Shown piece after piece: positions 34,805 through 46,726 of a stretch of 64,000 bases of DNA. The notes beneath the pieces are model-generated. The model had not been told where the DNA came from. It saw nothing but the letters and a program-made list of their open reading frames with translations, and did not search any database. The stretch's first letter is position 1. Each line of letters opens with the position of its first letter. The stretch is taken from positions 8,791,201-8,855,200 of the forward strand of contig OY776129.1 of NCBI GenBank assembly GCA_963675135.1, read 5' to 3'. The DNA is from Galeopsis tetrahit (Eukaryota; Streptophyta; Magnoliopsida; Lamiales; Lamiaceae). Both the position numbers and the translations under genes were made by a program.

Positions 34805-35440
34805 CAATGTACTCTTACTCTTGATCTTAGAGGCTGCATACAATTGTCCGTGTGAACACGGGTTGCGGAAGGTATACACCTACCATGGAAAGTGACTGGC
34901 CTTAACTTTTATTTATTGGTATTACAAAAGTCAGTAGAATAGGAAATTGCCTCATTCGAAACTTTACGGGAGTCCTGTCATCTGAAACACTCAAATGAAC
35001 GTAATTTTCGGGATACAAACTTTACTACCAACATTCATAGCTTCCAGAAAAAAAAATTGTCCTTCGATGATATGATTTTCAAGTCTTGTAACAACCAATT
35101 TAGTTTCATTGCACAAACCGAACTACGGATTAATGTTCTTAAGCAACATTATAGGGACATCTATTTTGAGAACCAATCGATGATTTGGTAGACCATAATA
35201 CCTAAAAGAATTGAGAAAGTCAGTTGAAAACACCTGTCTCATACCACCCCGTCTAAACTCTGATATAACTCAAATATTATTTTGTATCACCGGGTATTAT
35301 CGTCAACACCGTCTTGTTAATACTTTCAACTTATTTATGTGTTAGAGCAAATATAGTTCTATCCTCAAAATATTTATTTGTATCAATGTTATCATAGATA
35401 AATGGGTAAATGTTGTAAACTATGGTAGCAACAGAAACAC
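34805..35440 (-). pseudogene. Helitron RepHel, Pif1-like helicase C-terminal part (decayed)
   Basis: Across shifted frames the minus strand reads YPFIYDNIDTNKYFEDRTIF, INKTVLTIIPGD, TDFLNSFRYYGLPNHRLVLK, DVPIMLLKNINP, FGLCNETKLVVTRLENHIIE, KFRMRQFPILLTFVIPINKS followed by QGQS, and VGVYLPQPVFTHGQLYAAS. These are, in order, the conserved blocks of the RepHel helicase C-terminus (usual endings GMPNHRL, GLCNGTR, FAMTINKSQGQ, VYLPxPVFSHGQLYVAxSR). Stops and frameshifts show it is dead. It starts about 330 bp from the 3' terminus, as in intact Helitrons. Confidence 0.9.
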
Positions 35441-35577
35441 GTGCATATAAAATTAAATTCTCTTTTGAATAAATATTAATAGTGCAAAACCCTCATCACT
35501 ATCTTCAAGATCCCCATTGCTCATCTTCAAAATTCAAATTGAGAATTAAGTTATCTCTTTAGATGTATAATTTGGAA

Positions 35578-36866
35578 GGGATTATATTTTTTTTTAGTCC
35601 ATTAAGTTACCACGATTTTGAATTTAGTCAATCAGATTACCACTTTTTGAATTTAGTCCATTAAGTTTCGATTTATTTTGATTTTGGTCCAATTACCTGC
35701 TACAGCAGGTTTAACAGGTCATTTTTTAAAATACACCTCATAAAATGTTAAACACACCACACTAAAATTTAAAAATAATTTTTTATTACTATACACACCC
35801 CAATTCTTTCTTATTTAATAAATTACCAAAAATATTAAATTAAAAAAATAAGAATTCAAATTAATATGAAAAATATAAATAAAATCTATAAAAATTGCTT
35901 AAATATTAAAAAATTAAACAAAGCTAAAAAATTAATTAATTTAATTAGTTTTGAAGATTTAATTGATTTTCTACTATTTTTAAATTTTATTTAACCTTAT
36001 TTCAACGTTTTTTTAATTTATAGAAGTTAAAACGCAAATAAAACATTTATAAAGTAATGGAGTTTTAAATTTATTTTATTTTATACACTCCAAATGTTAA
36101 AACACAAACAAAACATTAATAACACCCCATAAATATTATATACACTCCAAATGTAAAACACAAAAATTAAATATATTTAAAAAAAAATCATAACTATATT
36201 TAATAAATTGTCAAAAATAATTTTATTAAAAAAAAGTAAGAATTCAAATTAATATGAAAAAATATAAATAAAACCTATGAAAAATACTCAAATCTTAAAA
36301 AATTTAATAAAGCTAAAAAATTAATTAATTTAATGAGTTTTAAAATTTTAGTTGATTTTTTAATACTTTTAAAGATTTTTATTTTTATTTAATTTAATAA
36401 TTTTTTCTAGTTGATTTTTTTAAATTTATTAAAAATCTTCAAAATTAGTTAAAAAATCAACTAAATCTTCAAAACTAATTAAATTAATTAATTTTTTTTA
36501 TCTTTGTTTAATTTTTGAAGATTTTTGTAATTTTTTTATAGGTTTTATTTATATTTTTTATATTAATTTAATTTTTTTTAATTTAATTATTTTTTGGCAA
36601 CTTATTAAATATGAAAGAATTTGGATGTGTATAGTAATAAAAAAATATTTTTTAAATTTTAGTGTGGTGTGTTTAACATTTGGGGTGTGTATAACATTTT
36701 GTGGGGTGTGTAGTGTGTTTTCAAAAATGACCTGTTAAACCTGCTATAGCAGGTAACTGGACCAAAATAAATCGAAATTTAATGGACTAAATTCAAAATG
36801 TGATAACCTGGTGGACTAAATTCAAAATCGTGGTAACTTAATGGACTAAAAAAAATATATAATCCC
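35578..36866. mobile_element. MULE-type fold-back MITE, 1.29 kb, inside the Helitron
   Basis: Begins GGGATTATATTTTTTTTTAG with TCCATTAAGTTACCACGATT and ends with its inverted copy (GTAACTTAATGGACTAAA then TATAATCCC). Inverted similarity reaches about 230 bp on each side, including CCTGCTACAGCAGGTTTAAC against GTTAAACCTGCTATAGCAGG. AATTTGGAA at left and AATTTTGAA at right form a 9-bp target duplication with one mismatch. Non-coding AT-rich centre. Confidence 0.85.
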
Positions 36867-37483
36867 AATTTTGAATCATGTAAATGAATTTAGAATTGAT
36901 CTATTTTCACATAGGCATGTTTAACCATAATTGAAAATATAAAAATTGAATTAAAAAAATTAATCTAATAGAAAATCATTTTCCTTATATACGCAGGTAA
37001 ACTTAATTCCATTAAATAATTAATAATTATATGATCATTCTCTTTACCATATCCCATTACATATTAATTGGGAGATTAGATTGATGATGAGTTATTTAAT
37101 TTTTAATTTTGCTTATGTATAATTTTATGATTTAATTTACTTATGTGTCATAATTTAAGTTATTGTTTAAGCAAAATATGTGACACATTCTTCATTCACT
37201 ATTTTAAATATTACACTCTCATTATCTATTGAATTTTCTTTCTAATTATTTAGGGTTAATAGTAAATTAATGTTCATTTGCAATTTAATCTTAAACATTG
37301 TTGCAAATTAATTATATTAAAATATTGTTGCAAATTAGACTTTCTGGCAGTTTCATTTGTGCCCGAATCAGACATTTTGAGATTAGATCAAATTAAAAAA
37401 AAATGTTATTTCATTAAGGAGGTGGGCAGCAATGAGTCTAAATCGAATGCTAGATTTTGGCACAAATGAAAAGAACCCTAAAT

Positions 37484-37549
37484 AGCAACAACCCAGGACC
37501 TAAGGCCTAGGTAGTGGTGCTCTAACCACTTGAGCTATCCCACTTTGTC
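37484..37549 (-). mobile_element. SINE head (tRNA-related), truncated copy
   Basis: The minus strand reads GACAAAGTGGGATAGCTCAA, GTGGTTAGAGCACCACTACC, TAGGCCTTAGGTCCTGGGTT, then departs. It matches the head of the SINE at 53658 with two or three changes. It has the A box (TAGCTCAAGTGG) but loses similarity in the B box. Confidence 0.75.
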
Positions 37550-40500
37550 AACAATAATTAAAGTTAAGTAATTTGTTTACAATTATCTAAAAATTTAGAT
37601 TAGATTACAAATAAGTGAAATTGGGTGATTTAATTTATAATTAACTCAATTATTTAATTTATTTATATATTACTTAAATTGTTCATTTCTTAAATTTTAT
37701 CATTATTTTTTTTAAAAATTATTTTCATATTTACTAAAGTTCGTATCAAGAAAATTCTCAGTCTCACTCCGTCTAAATTATTTGAAATTTATTTTTAAAA
37801 TTATTTAAATGTATAATATATTATGAATAATATATAATTTTTATTGATATTTCGACACTTCATATAGTTATATATAAATGATAGTATTATTTTATGTGCG
37901 TAATCCTTGTTGACTTGAATGCATTTTATTCCACTTATTGAGAAAATTATACATGATACATAAACATAAAAAATTATATAAAAAATATTGTATATATTGA
38001 AAAATAATGTTTCACAAAAAATATACAATCTAACATTTAAGTGTGACATTATAATACAGTTAGCATAAAATTCGAAGTTATTATTTAAAAAATTACCATG
38101 CATTTGAAAATTTGAAGGCATCTTACACATGGTCATTGCATAAATAAGTACTTAAGAAGAATTGTTCATTAAATTCTAATAATTTTTTTGAAGCAATTAT
38201 AATAATTTTTTAAACAAATCATTATACAGTACTAATATATGTGAAGCTAATTTATACATGTGCCAAATTTCAATTAAGATTCATATATTAATAACTTGGT
38301 TTTTGCGAGAATTAATGTGCTTAAAGAAAAAAAAAATATTGGAGCCAGATAAAAAAAATCGGAAGCATGTGAGACAGTGGGAATTGGAAACATTAAAATG
38401 ACAATTAGTTGTTATAAGGTAGTGGGAAAAATGATATATTATGAAATTTTCATTTATCTAAAATACATTTTTCAATACATTTTCACATCTAATAATATGG
38501 TGTGCAAATTTTTTTATTTTTTAACTTTATTCCATAATTTTAATTTTTTAGAAGGGTGTGTTTGATTTTACATTCATAAAATTTTAAAATCAAACATTAA
38601 CTTATTTAAAGAATTAATCTATTAGGATTATGATAACCTTTAGTCAAAGATATTAACTATAATAAAATTGTCATCATTGTTTTTTTTTTATCGGTCAAAT
38701 AAGTTTATTAATAATTAGGTTAAGATATACCCACAGCAAAGAGTATTATCCCTAACTTTTGAATTGAAATTCAAATTAGAGAAATTTGCGGTCATCTAAT
38801 CAATCAATATGGTAAGACTTTTTTTTTTTAATGTATAGCTTGATATGATTGTTATAATTTTCTTAATCATGGATGGCTAATTGTCAATAATATATTTTTA
38901 TACAAATATAATAGTCCAATTCTATTTATGGGGAGAATTAATTTTTGAAAAATAACAAAAATATCAAGATTAGTATCAATGCAATTTAAAAAAGTTAACT
39001 ATAAAAATAAGTTGATGAGTTATAATATTCTTATTCATTGATTGCTAATTGCCCGCCCATTAATTATTTTTGTACATAATAATCGATATTCTATTGTTGG
39101 GAAGAATTAATCTTTGGAAGATAGTTAGCATTTATATTATTTTTTAAATCATATTATTGGTAAATTTTGAATCTAATTAAAGTATTAATTTAATAATTTT
39201 TTGACCTTTTAATTAGTAATTTTAAAAAAACCAGCCTTAAGAAAAGTCTCTTATATATCTTCTTATTAAAGTTATCATTATGATTACATTTAGATAAAAG
39301 ATATTATATGGAGTATATTATATACCTCTAATTTTGATAAGATTTGTCCAACTTTAACTATAACTTCAATTTTATATAAAAAACGTGAACAAATATTTCG
39401 TTAGTTGTATTTTAATTCCCAAATGACAATTTTTTTCATGCAATTGAATGTATAAATAAGCTTGAATTTTAATGTTAAATTTACGTAATTTAAATTTTGA
39501 CATAACACTTTAATTCAATTTATTGAAATCCAATTTTAATTGTATAGGTAATTTAATTTTTGACCAATTTTATTAAACTAATAACTGCTTCGAAATTAAG
39601 AAACAATCTCTTTTAATTACAATTAAATTCGGTTACCTAATAGAATTAAAGAATCAATTAATTATGGTTTTTTACTATATTGAGATACACAACAACTTTA
39701 GTGAATATTGCAAGTTTTACGGTATGATTTCTCCAAGATATAAATGCCAAAACATAAGTCAAAATAATTAAAAAAATATGTTATATACAAATTGATTTCA
39801 AAATAAATTATAAAAAAAATTAATTACACAATCTTCGAATATAAAGTACATTGCCAAATGCATTTTCGATCGGAAGAAATGAAGATACATATATTCTTTG
39901 TTCATTTCAGATGACTTTAGAATTTACATCAGAAATCTATGTAAATTAATTGTGAATAGCAAAAAAATAAGTGAAACGATGTCCGATCGTTGCTCTTGGG
40001 TTTGGGAACCGCTATTTTGAACCACTTATGATATGGTGCACGAAGCTTTTGGAGTAGTATAAGTGCACATAGATAGAGAGGTTAAATTTCTGCAAAACAC
40101 AATTCAAGATAAACTGTTTTGTCCATTTGAGTTAGAGATCATAAATCATAATAGATTGTAGAAACTTTAAAAACTATTTTATAAACATAAATCATACCTG
40201 TCATATCATAAGATCATAATAGAAAATATTAGAGATTTACAATATACAATATATATACGCGTATAAAATAACATATCAAATTCGCTGATTAAAAATGAAG
40301 AATACATACACCATCTGACCATCAAAGAAGCATGATTGATTAGAAAACAATGTGAAAGATTGAGTGGTTTGAATGGAAGAAAGGAAGATGAGATTTATAT
40401 AGGGGATGAGATTAAGAATGTAAGGTTAAGATTAAAACTTAAAATGGATGGATGAGATTAATACATAAAAGTTAAAATGAATGAGAAATGAAGGATTTTG

Positions 40501-40560
40501 AAATGGAGAGATTTGAAGAAAAGAAGTTGAGATAGGAGAGATGTGGTGGTGACATGTGTC
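37550..40560. other. AT-rich Helitron interior
   Basis: No convincing coding sequence; ORFs here are low-complexity. A TATA-like site and leader-like sequence on the minus strand occur at about 40330-40410. Confidence 0.4.
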
Positions 40561-40592
40561 ACCTTAGAAGTTTGCAAATATATAAGAGTAGA

Positions 40593-43500
40593 TTATACTT
40601 CCACTTTTATTAAAAAAAAATCACTCCAACCTGGGTCAACACCTCAATATTGAGGTGCACCCTTACTAGTACTATAGGAAGTTGTATATAAAATTTAATT
40701 AGAGTTTGATAGGTAGGATAATGATGTTCGTGAAGTGTATGAAGTTTGATAGGTAGGATAATGAACCAAATGACAGGTTTATTTTGAGACTCACCACGTC
40801 CTGTTCTACTTCGGAATTTTACATTCAAATTTCTCCATTCAACTATATTCACCCTTAAAAATATTTATACATTCTACTATTACATCTCATCCAACTACTC
40901 TTACACAATTTGATTCGAAATAAAGTTACATCACATCCTACTCAAAATTCCAAAACAAACACACACAATTACTATTAATCAGGATTTCCCCCATCCTACA
41001 TAATCCCAAAACAAACATTCCCTTTAGTTTTATATAATTTTTTTTTTCACATTTTAAAAATTTGTCGACAAAAGTGTATATGATCGACATAAAATAGTTG
41101 ATTTTCTTTTTAATTTTTTTTCGATAAATTAGTTTCGACCATATACACTTTCATCGACAAATTATTGTCAAGAAGAGTGTATATGATCGGAACTGGTTTG
41201 TTGAAAATTATATAAAAAGATTTGAGATTTTTTAAAAGTTTTTCCTGATATATATATATTTTTTTTTGTGGTAGCGACAAGTCGACAACTACATTAAGAT
41301 TAGAGTTTATAGGTTGCATTTAGGAGTGGTATCTTACCTAAAGGATATTTAAAAAATTTTACACTATTATTTAATTAATAAATTGAAAGGGGAGTACAGA
41401 TCTCCAAAATGGAGGTGCAAATAGTAGCCCATTGATAAATTAATTATAACGTGGGTTTTTTCCATTTATAGCCCGGTTTTTATTTGTTATTTGGAGTTGT
41501 TTGATTTAGGCCCACAAGATTCATTTTGTATAAGAGTATTTTTAAGGCATATTTAATTTTGTCCCTAGTTTCTATTCCTATAATCCTAATTTCAAAAAAA
41601 AAAAAAAAAAAAATCCTATTTTCTATTTCCTAAATTTATACGTCCCAATTACTTAAGCTCAAATTGAGAATTGACATGATTTTGTAGCTGGTAACTTTTT
41701 ATTAAGCTTTAAGAATTTAACACTACTTACGGTTGTCTAAAGTCTAAACTACTATGAGTCTATGATAATGATTTAACTTATCCTTTTCTTTTCTTTCTTG
41801 AAGTTTACTTGTATTTTATCACTGAAATACATGATATATTGAATTGTTGCTATTAAATAAAAAATATTGGTAAAAATTGAGGATTGGGCACGTGTATGGC
41901 GAAGAGTCAAGATCGTGTAGTGCGACGTGCAAACGAAATCCTACCATGTAGGCCCGCCCGAATACCACTTCCTCATTAAAATTCATGTGACAATCAATTA
42001 TACTCCTTTTTATTAAATGAAAAATAAATACTACTCTCAATGTTAAAATCATGTCTAAAAATTCACGTTTCAAAGTTAAAATTGTCCATTACAAAATTAT
42101 TATAATACCCTTCCAATAACAAAAAAATTTCTATTCTCGATTAATTCGAATGACCAATTTATTAATGAATAACTCGTTTAAAATAAGAATTGAACTTTGT
42201 ATAAACTGAGTTCAGTGTATCATAATTATTATAAATATATTTAAGTAGCATAACTAATGATGATTATTTAACAATTAAAATCCAATTTAATAAGATAGAT
42301 TATTCTAATATTGAAAAATAATTAGATTCAAAATAATTTTTTAATTAACTCTAATCTTATACTACCCAACATGTATTGAGAGCTTGACTAATTAACCAAA
42401 ATAATAATAAATTGATATTAATTAAATAATTGACAACTCTAGCACATACGATGAGATGTCATTTTTGCTTCAGATATACCTCAAACTGGGCTGTTGGATT
42501 GAGACCGATTTATATATTTAAATACACACAATGCCGAATATATTATATATTTATTAATTATGTGGCATGTACATAAATAATAAATTAAAATATGAAATTC
42601 ACATGCTAATAACGTTAGAGAAGCACCTTGGTGCAGCAAATTGTTGTTTTATTTTTTCTTGGAAACAATTTGTGTATTAAAAAATATTAATATTGTTCAA
42701 CATACAAATTAATAGATAGTGTTTGGTTACTAAAATTCAATAAAAATGATAGTGAGGGTGAGAAGTATCTCAAAATCAATTGAGATAAATCAGTCGATAA
42801 GATTAGTTGAGGTAGACCAATTGAGAAATTCAGGTGACTAAGAGATTTAGTTGAGTTGATTTAGCTGATTTGAGGTCAGATGAGATGAAACTTCAGTCCA
42901 TTTAGCTGAGTTTTTCAACTAAGATTCGGTCGAGTCTTTCATACGAGAAGGGTTCAATAGACTTGGTTCAACAAAGTTGTCTTTTATGGTTTTAAAATAG
43001 GTTTTCTCAGTTCAATGTCATTCAACTTAAGGGTTTGTTGTTTGAAGTCTGATTGAAGATAGTTACTAAAGAAATAACACGACATTTAAGGGAGTTGGTT
43101 AACCTAACAAAGGGTTTCAAAATCATGAGAGGGCATAACTTTCAAACGGTTGAGTATTTTCATATGTGGTTTGTTGCTTCTTGAAGCTGACGTGGCAGAC
43201 TAACTACCATTGTGATTAATTGTTTTAGTTGTGGATGAGAAATCTATTATAAATACTCTTGAAGATCACCAACATTCGGTTACGTGCATTCACTAGTGAA
43301 GAAATAATATCTTGTTCTATTTTTTTTGTGATTGTGTTTATTAGATTGAAGGTCAATTCAATTCTAAGGTTGAAGTTGTAACTTGTAAACATATTCATTT
43401 CTTAATCAAAGTAATTTTGTAGAGTGCTTGCAGCGAATGTAAATCGAGTTAGCAATCGAACAACATTATCACAAGTGAGTTTAGTTTGAGTGTTCAAAAT

Positions 43501-44308
43501 TTTTGACAATGAGTTTAGTTTAGTGAGTTACAATAAAAACGATGGCTACATTACTAGTGTTTTCCTCCCATCATGAAAAATGTAGAAATAGAAAATAATT
43601 GTTGATTTATGAATAGTAAAATGATTGGTCAGAAATATATAATTACACATAAATATTTTGGATCAAAATATAATATTGAGATAAATGCATTGTTCCAAAA
43701 AAATTACAAACCTCTTTTTAGTCTTACTATGTAGACTTTTATTAATTTTAGCAAAATATCATCCACGATGAGCTACACAGTAGAATATATCATGTGGGAC
43801 ACGTGACTTTTTAGACAATTTTGTTGAATATTGCTACATATCCCCCACCCTATATATTCAATATGACGTGGCATTGTAATAAAGAATAATTATAGTGTAA
43901 CCGTCTTACAAAATTGATACTCCTTTAAATTTTATTATTCACATTTTTTTAGTTTGCAAATTTATTATGTCCATTTTTTTAAAATAATATTATTTACACT
44001 ATTTGATATTCACTTTTCAATCATCATTTATGTTTAATTAAATTATTATTTACTTGATTTATAAATGAATATCATAATATTTTATTATACCCTCATCTTA
44101 TCTACTTTATATATAAATTAATTAATATTTTATTAAAATTTGTAGTTAGAGAAATGTGCATAATGGATTTAGTCGAAGGGAGAATATTTTTTTAATAGAA
44201 ATATTATCCCATTTAAAGTAAATTGTACTACTTATTTTTCAAAAATATATATTTAAAGCGGATCATTTAAATTTAATTTTTTAAAAATAATTTATATTAT
44301 ATAAATTC
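40593..44308. other. AT-rich intergenic stretch with weak repeat traces
   Basis: 41060-41180 has inverted GTCGACAAAAGTGTATATGATC-like words (first 20 bases matter: GTCGACAAAAGTGTATATGA). 42700-43510 is less AT-rich, with a TATA-like CTATTATAAATACTC near 43250 followed by leader-like sequence, resembling part of an LTR, but I find no boundaries. 43915-44190 looks like an old MITE. No genes seen. Confidence 0.35.
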
Positions 44309-45635
44309 TGATGCAGCTGAGGAAGAAGATAAATATGAAGAACACAAACTAACACACATTATCCGTTGATTCTACGAATACCCGGAAAAGTGGCAAACTC
44401 AGATACGTTGATTCACACAGAATACCGTAAAAGAGATCGTGAGATAAACTCTCGTTTTTTTTTATTAATCAAATCACCTCCTTTACAATGTGAAACACCA
44501 AAGCTATAAATAAGCAAACTTTAAAACCCTAATCTTACGGCCCAACACTGTCGTGGGCTTATACCGAAAAGGAAAATTAATTAAAAAAGAAACTACTGGA
44601 AAAATTAAAAACTTAACCAAAAATAACATCTAATTAACATTAAAACTAAGAACATAATTGCCAATTAATCTGCATCAGAACATAATTGCCAATTAATCTG
44701 CATCATCTCTCTCGGGGTTGGAAAGATTCGTCCTCGAATCGAAAATCTGAAGAGCGCGTCGGGATCGATCCGCCACAACATCCTTAGAGTAACAAATATG
44801 TAGTTTGTGTATTGGCATATCGTTTCCCATATAGTTTGCATATTGCTCCTTCGAAAACACGAACACCAAATAAAGTCGTGGTGTGGGGCACACATCCTCT
44901 AATGAATTAACCACGACAAAAGACACCTGTAAAAATGATACAAACATTGCACTATCTTTTAAAAATGAAGAGTCGTCATAGTGAATAATGAACTCTTCAT
45001 CAAATTTTGGAGGACCCTCATAGTCTCCAACCATAGATATCAAATCTTCAAAAATATCACATTTCACGAAAATGTCATCCACCTCTTCATCAAAAATTGG
45101 TGGACCCTCATAGCCCACATTAACATCATCATTTGTATCTGAAAAGCTATTAGAAAATAAATTTTGGGTGAGATTGACATTCATGGTGGCTTGATCAATG
45201 TGAATCAACATATTAGGAGCGTTGACTGGGCTCTGAATACCAACTGATGCAGCTGAGGAAGCGTATAAGAAGAAGATAAATATGAAGAACACACACTATT
45301 CGTTGATTCTACGAATACCCGGAAAAGTGGCAAACTCAGATACGTTGATTCACACATAATACCGTAAAAGAGATCGTAAGATAAACTCTCGTTTTTTTTT
45401 TATTAATCAAATCACCTCCTTTATAATGTGAAACACCAAAGCTATAAATAAGCAAACTTTAAAACCCTAATCTTACGGCCCAACACTGTCGTGGGCTTAT
45501 ACCGAAAAGAAAAATTAATTAAAAAATAAACTACTGGAAAAATTAAAAACTTAACCAAAAATAACATCTAATTAACATTAAAACTAAGAACATAATTGCC
45601 AATTAATCTGCATCAGAACATAATTGCCAACATCA
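44309..45635 (-). mobile_element. Short non-autonomous LTR retrotransposon, 1.33 kb
   Basis: LTRs at 44309-44705 and 45245-45635 begin TGATGCAGCTGAGGAAG and end in CATCA. The primer-binding site is next to the right LTR (minus strand TGGTATTCAGAGCCC) and a purine tract (GAGAGAGA) next to the left one, so it runs on the minus strand. Flanks AATTC and CATTC are a possible 5-bp target duplication with one mismatch. The left LTR carries a 28-bp end duplication (GAACATAATTGCC ... CATCA) that the right LTR keeps only in part. The interior is only 539 bp. Confidence 0.85.
44706..45244 (-). pseudogene. Interior ORF of the short LTR element
   Basis: A minus-strand frame reads VGIQSPVNAPNMLIHIDQAT, then YEGPPIFDEEVDDIFV and YEGPPKFDEEFIIHYD (a repeated acidic motif) and ends with IFDSRTNLSNPERDDAD before the purine tract. 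DSRTN...DD tails occur just before the 3' LTR in plant gypsy elements, so this may be the joined start and end of a deleted polyprotein. No catalytic domain remains. Confidence 0.45.
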
Positions 45636-45929
45636 CATTCTTATATGAGACATTTGCACACCATGTTCTTGGATAATATTAAAAGTCAAATCATTTATTT
45701 TTAGCTCCTATTTTTACTAATGATCAAATGTAGCACCAATACATTCAATTTGCATTTAAAAGCATCATATTCCAATCAATTTTCGTAGATACTTCTTCCT
45801 TTCCTTTGGTCATTTCATAAATCATTGAGTACTAGGGGTATTCAATCCTTACAAAAAAAATAACAATGCAAATATAATTGATGAGATAAGATCTTATTTC
45901 AAGTTACGGAAAACAAAAGTATATTTAAA

Positions 45930-46250
45930 TTATCAATGCTCGCTCGGGATCATCCACCCAATCTGCCACTGATATTTCCATTACCTCCTTTACTTTCACC
46001 TCGAACCATGCCTTCATGTTGCACTTATAGGTCTTCATTGTTTTGTGAATACCATCTCATTCCTCAAATTCTAAATAGTCCAAATTACACCAATTCAAAA
46101 TGTCATTGCTTTGAGCCATGAATACAAGCCACTTTGATGTCTCACATTCGAAAAAGATATGCTTACACCGATACTTCTCTTTCATTCTCAAATTTAGCAC
46201 ACACCTTTTGTCCCGTGCTTTCAATTTCCAGTTAAAAACTGTTTGTTCAA
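45930..46250 (-). pseudogene. LINE C-terminal remnant (zf-RVT region), copy 2
   Basis: The minus strand reads KYRCKHIFFECETSKWL (zinc-binding C...H...C pattern after reverse transcriptase), then, in another frame, IWTI stop NLRNEMVF and KAWFEVKVKEVMEIS. The order matches plant L1-type tails (usual form WTIWxxRNxxVF). Frameshifts and stops are present. Confidence 0.6.
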
Positions 46251-46459
46251 ATTCAAGCGAAAGATGTTATATGTAGATTGTAGACCACCAAATCGTTAGT
46301 TGACGTGTCACAAGTGTGTGCACTTAATTAAATTGTGTAAATTGAAATACAATTTTATTTTAATTTAAATGTGACGGATCATAAATTCAATTGAATAATC
46401 AGAGATATATTTAAATTATTTAAAATTCAATTGAATTACATGCCTACAACAATTTTTAT
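46251..46459. other. AT-rich spacer
   Basis: Nothing recognised. Confidence 0.4.
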
Positions 46460-46726
46460 TACTCCCCCTCCCCGTCCCATGATTACTTGCACACTTTTTT
46501 TATTGGGACGTCAAAAATTTACTTGCACAGTAAATACCCACAAAATTATTACTCTCCCAACATCATTTTATTTTTAAAATTGTCACTCAATTTTACTTTA
46601 CACCTCATCAAATCACTTAAAATACCTTTATCTTACATCATCAATCATTAAATCTCATTTTCTTAAAAATTGTGTCGATCAAATCATGCAAATAATTTCG
46701 GAACATTTTTTTTTGCTGGTGGAGTA
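46460..46726. mobile_element. Stowaway/mariner-like MITE (decayed)
   Basis: Starts TACTCCCCCTCCCCGTCCC with ATGATTACTTGCAC and ends CATGCAAATAATTTCGGAAC with a GGAGTA edge. Inverted ends are recognisable but diverged on the right. Confidence 0.55.

Larger units (their letters stand above)
34471..40592 (-). mobile_element. Helitron copy 3, 6.1 kb, with RepHel relic
   Basis: The 3' end on the minus strand is a hairpin (CCCCGCGT, AAA, ACGCGGG), spacer TCTTACA and CTAG, with T outside. A candidate 5' end lies at 40592, where the minus strand begins TCTACTCTTATATATTTGC with A outside, as in plant Helitrons. A TATA-like CCTATATAAATC on the minus strand near 40400 could drive transcription into the element. 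Inside are the RepHel relic and a later MULE-type insertion at 35578-36866. The 3' end is firm; the 5' end is inferred from pattern. Confidence 0.65.

Noticed and set aside
41040..41285. Possible second CACTA end (TTTTTTTTGTGGTAGCG with repeated GTCGAC words)
   Set aside because: The terminus is not CACTA, no partner end was found, and no target duplication is visible.
42700..43510. Possible solo LTR with TATA box
   Set aside because: TATA-like and leader-like sequence is present, but I could find neither TG...CA borders nor a flanking duplication.
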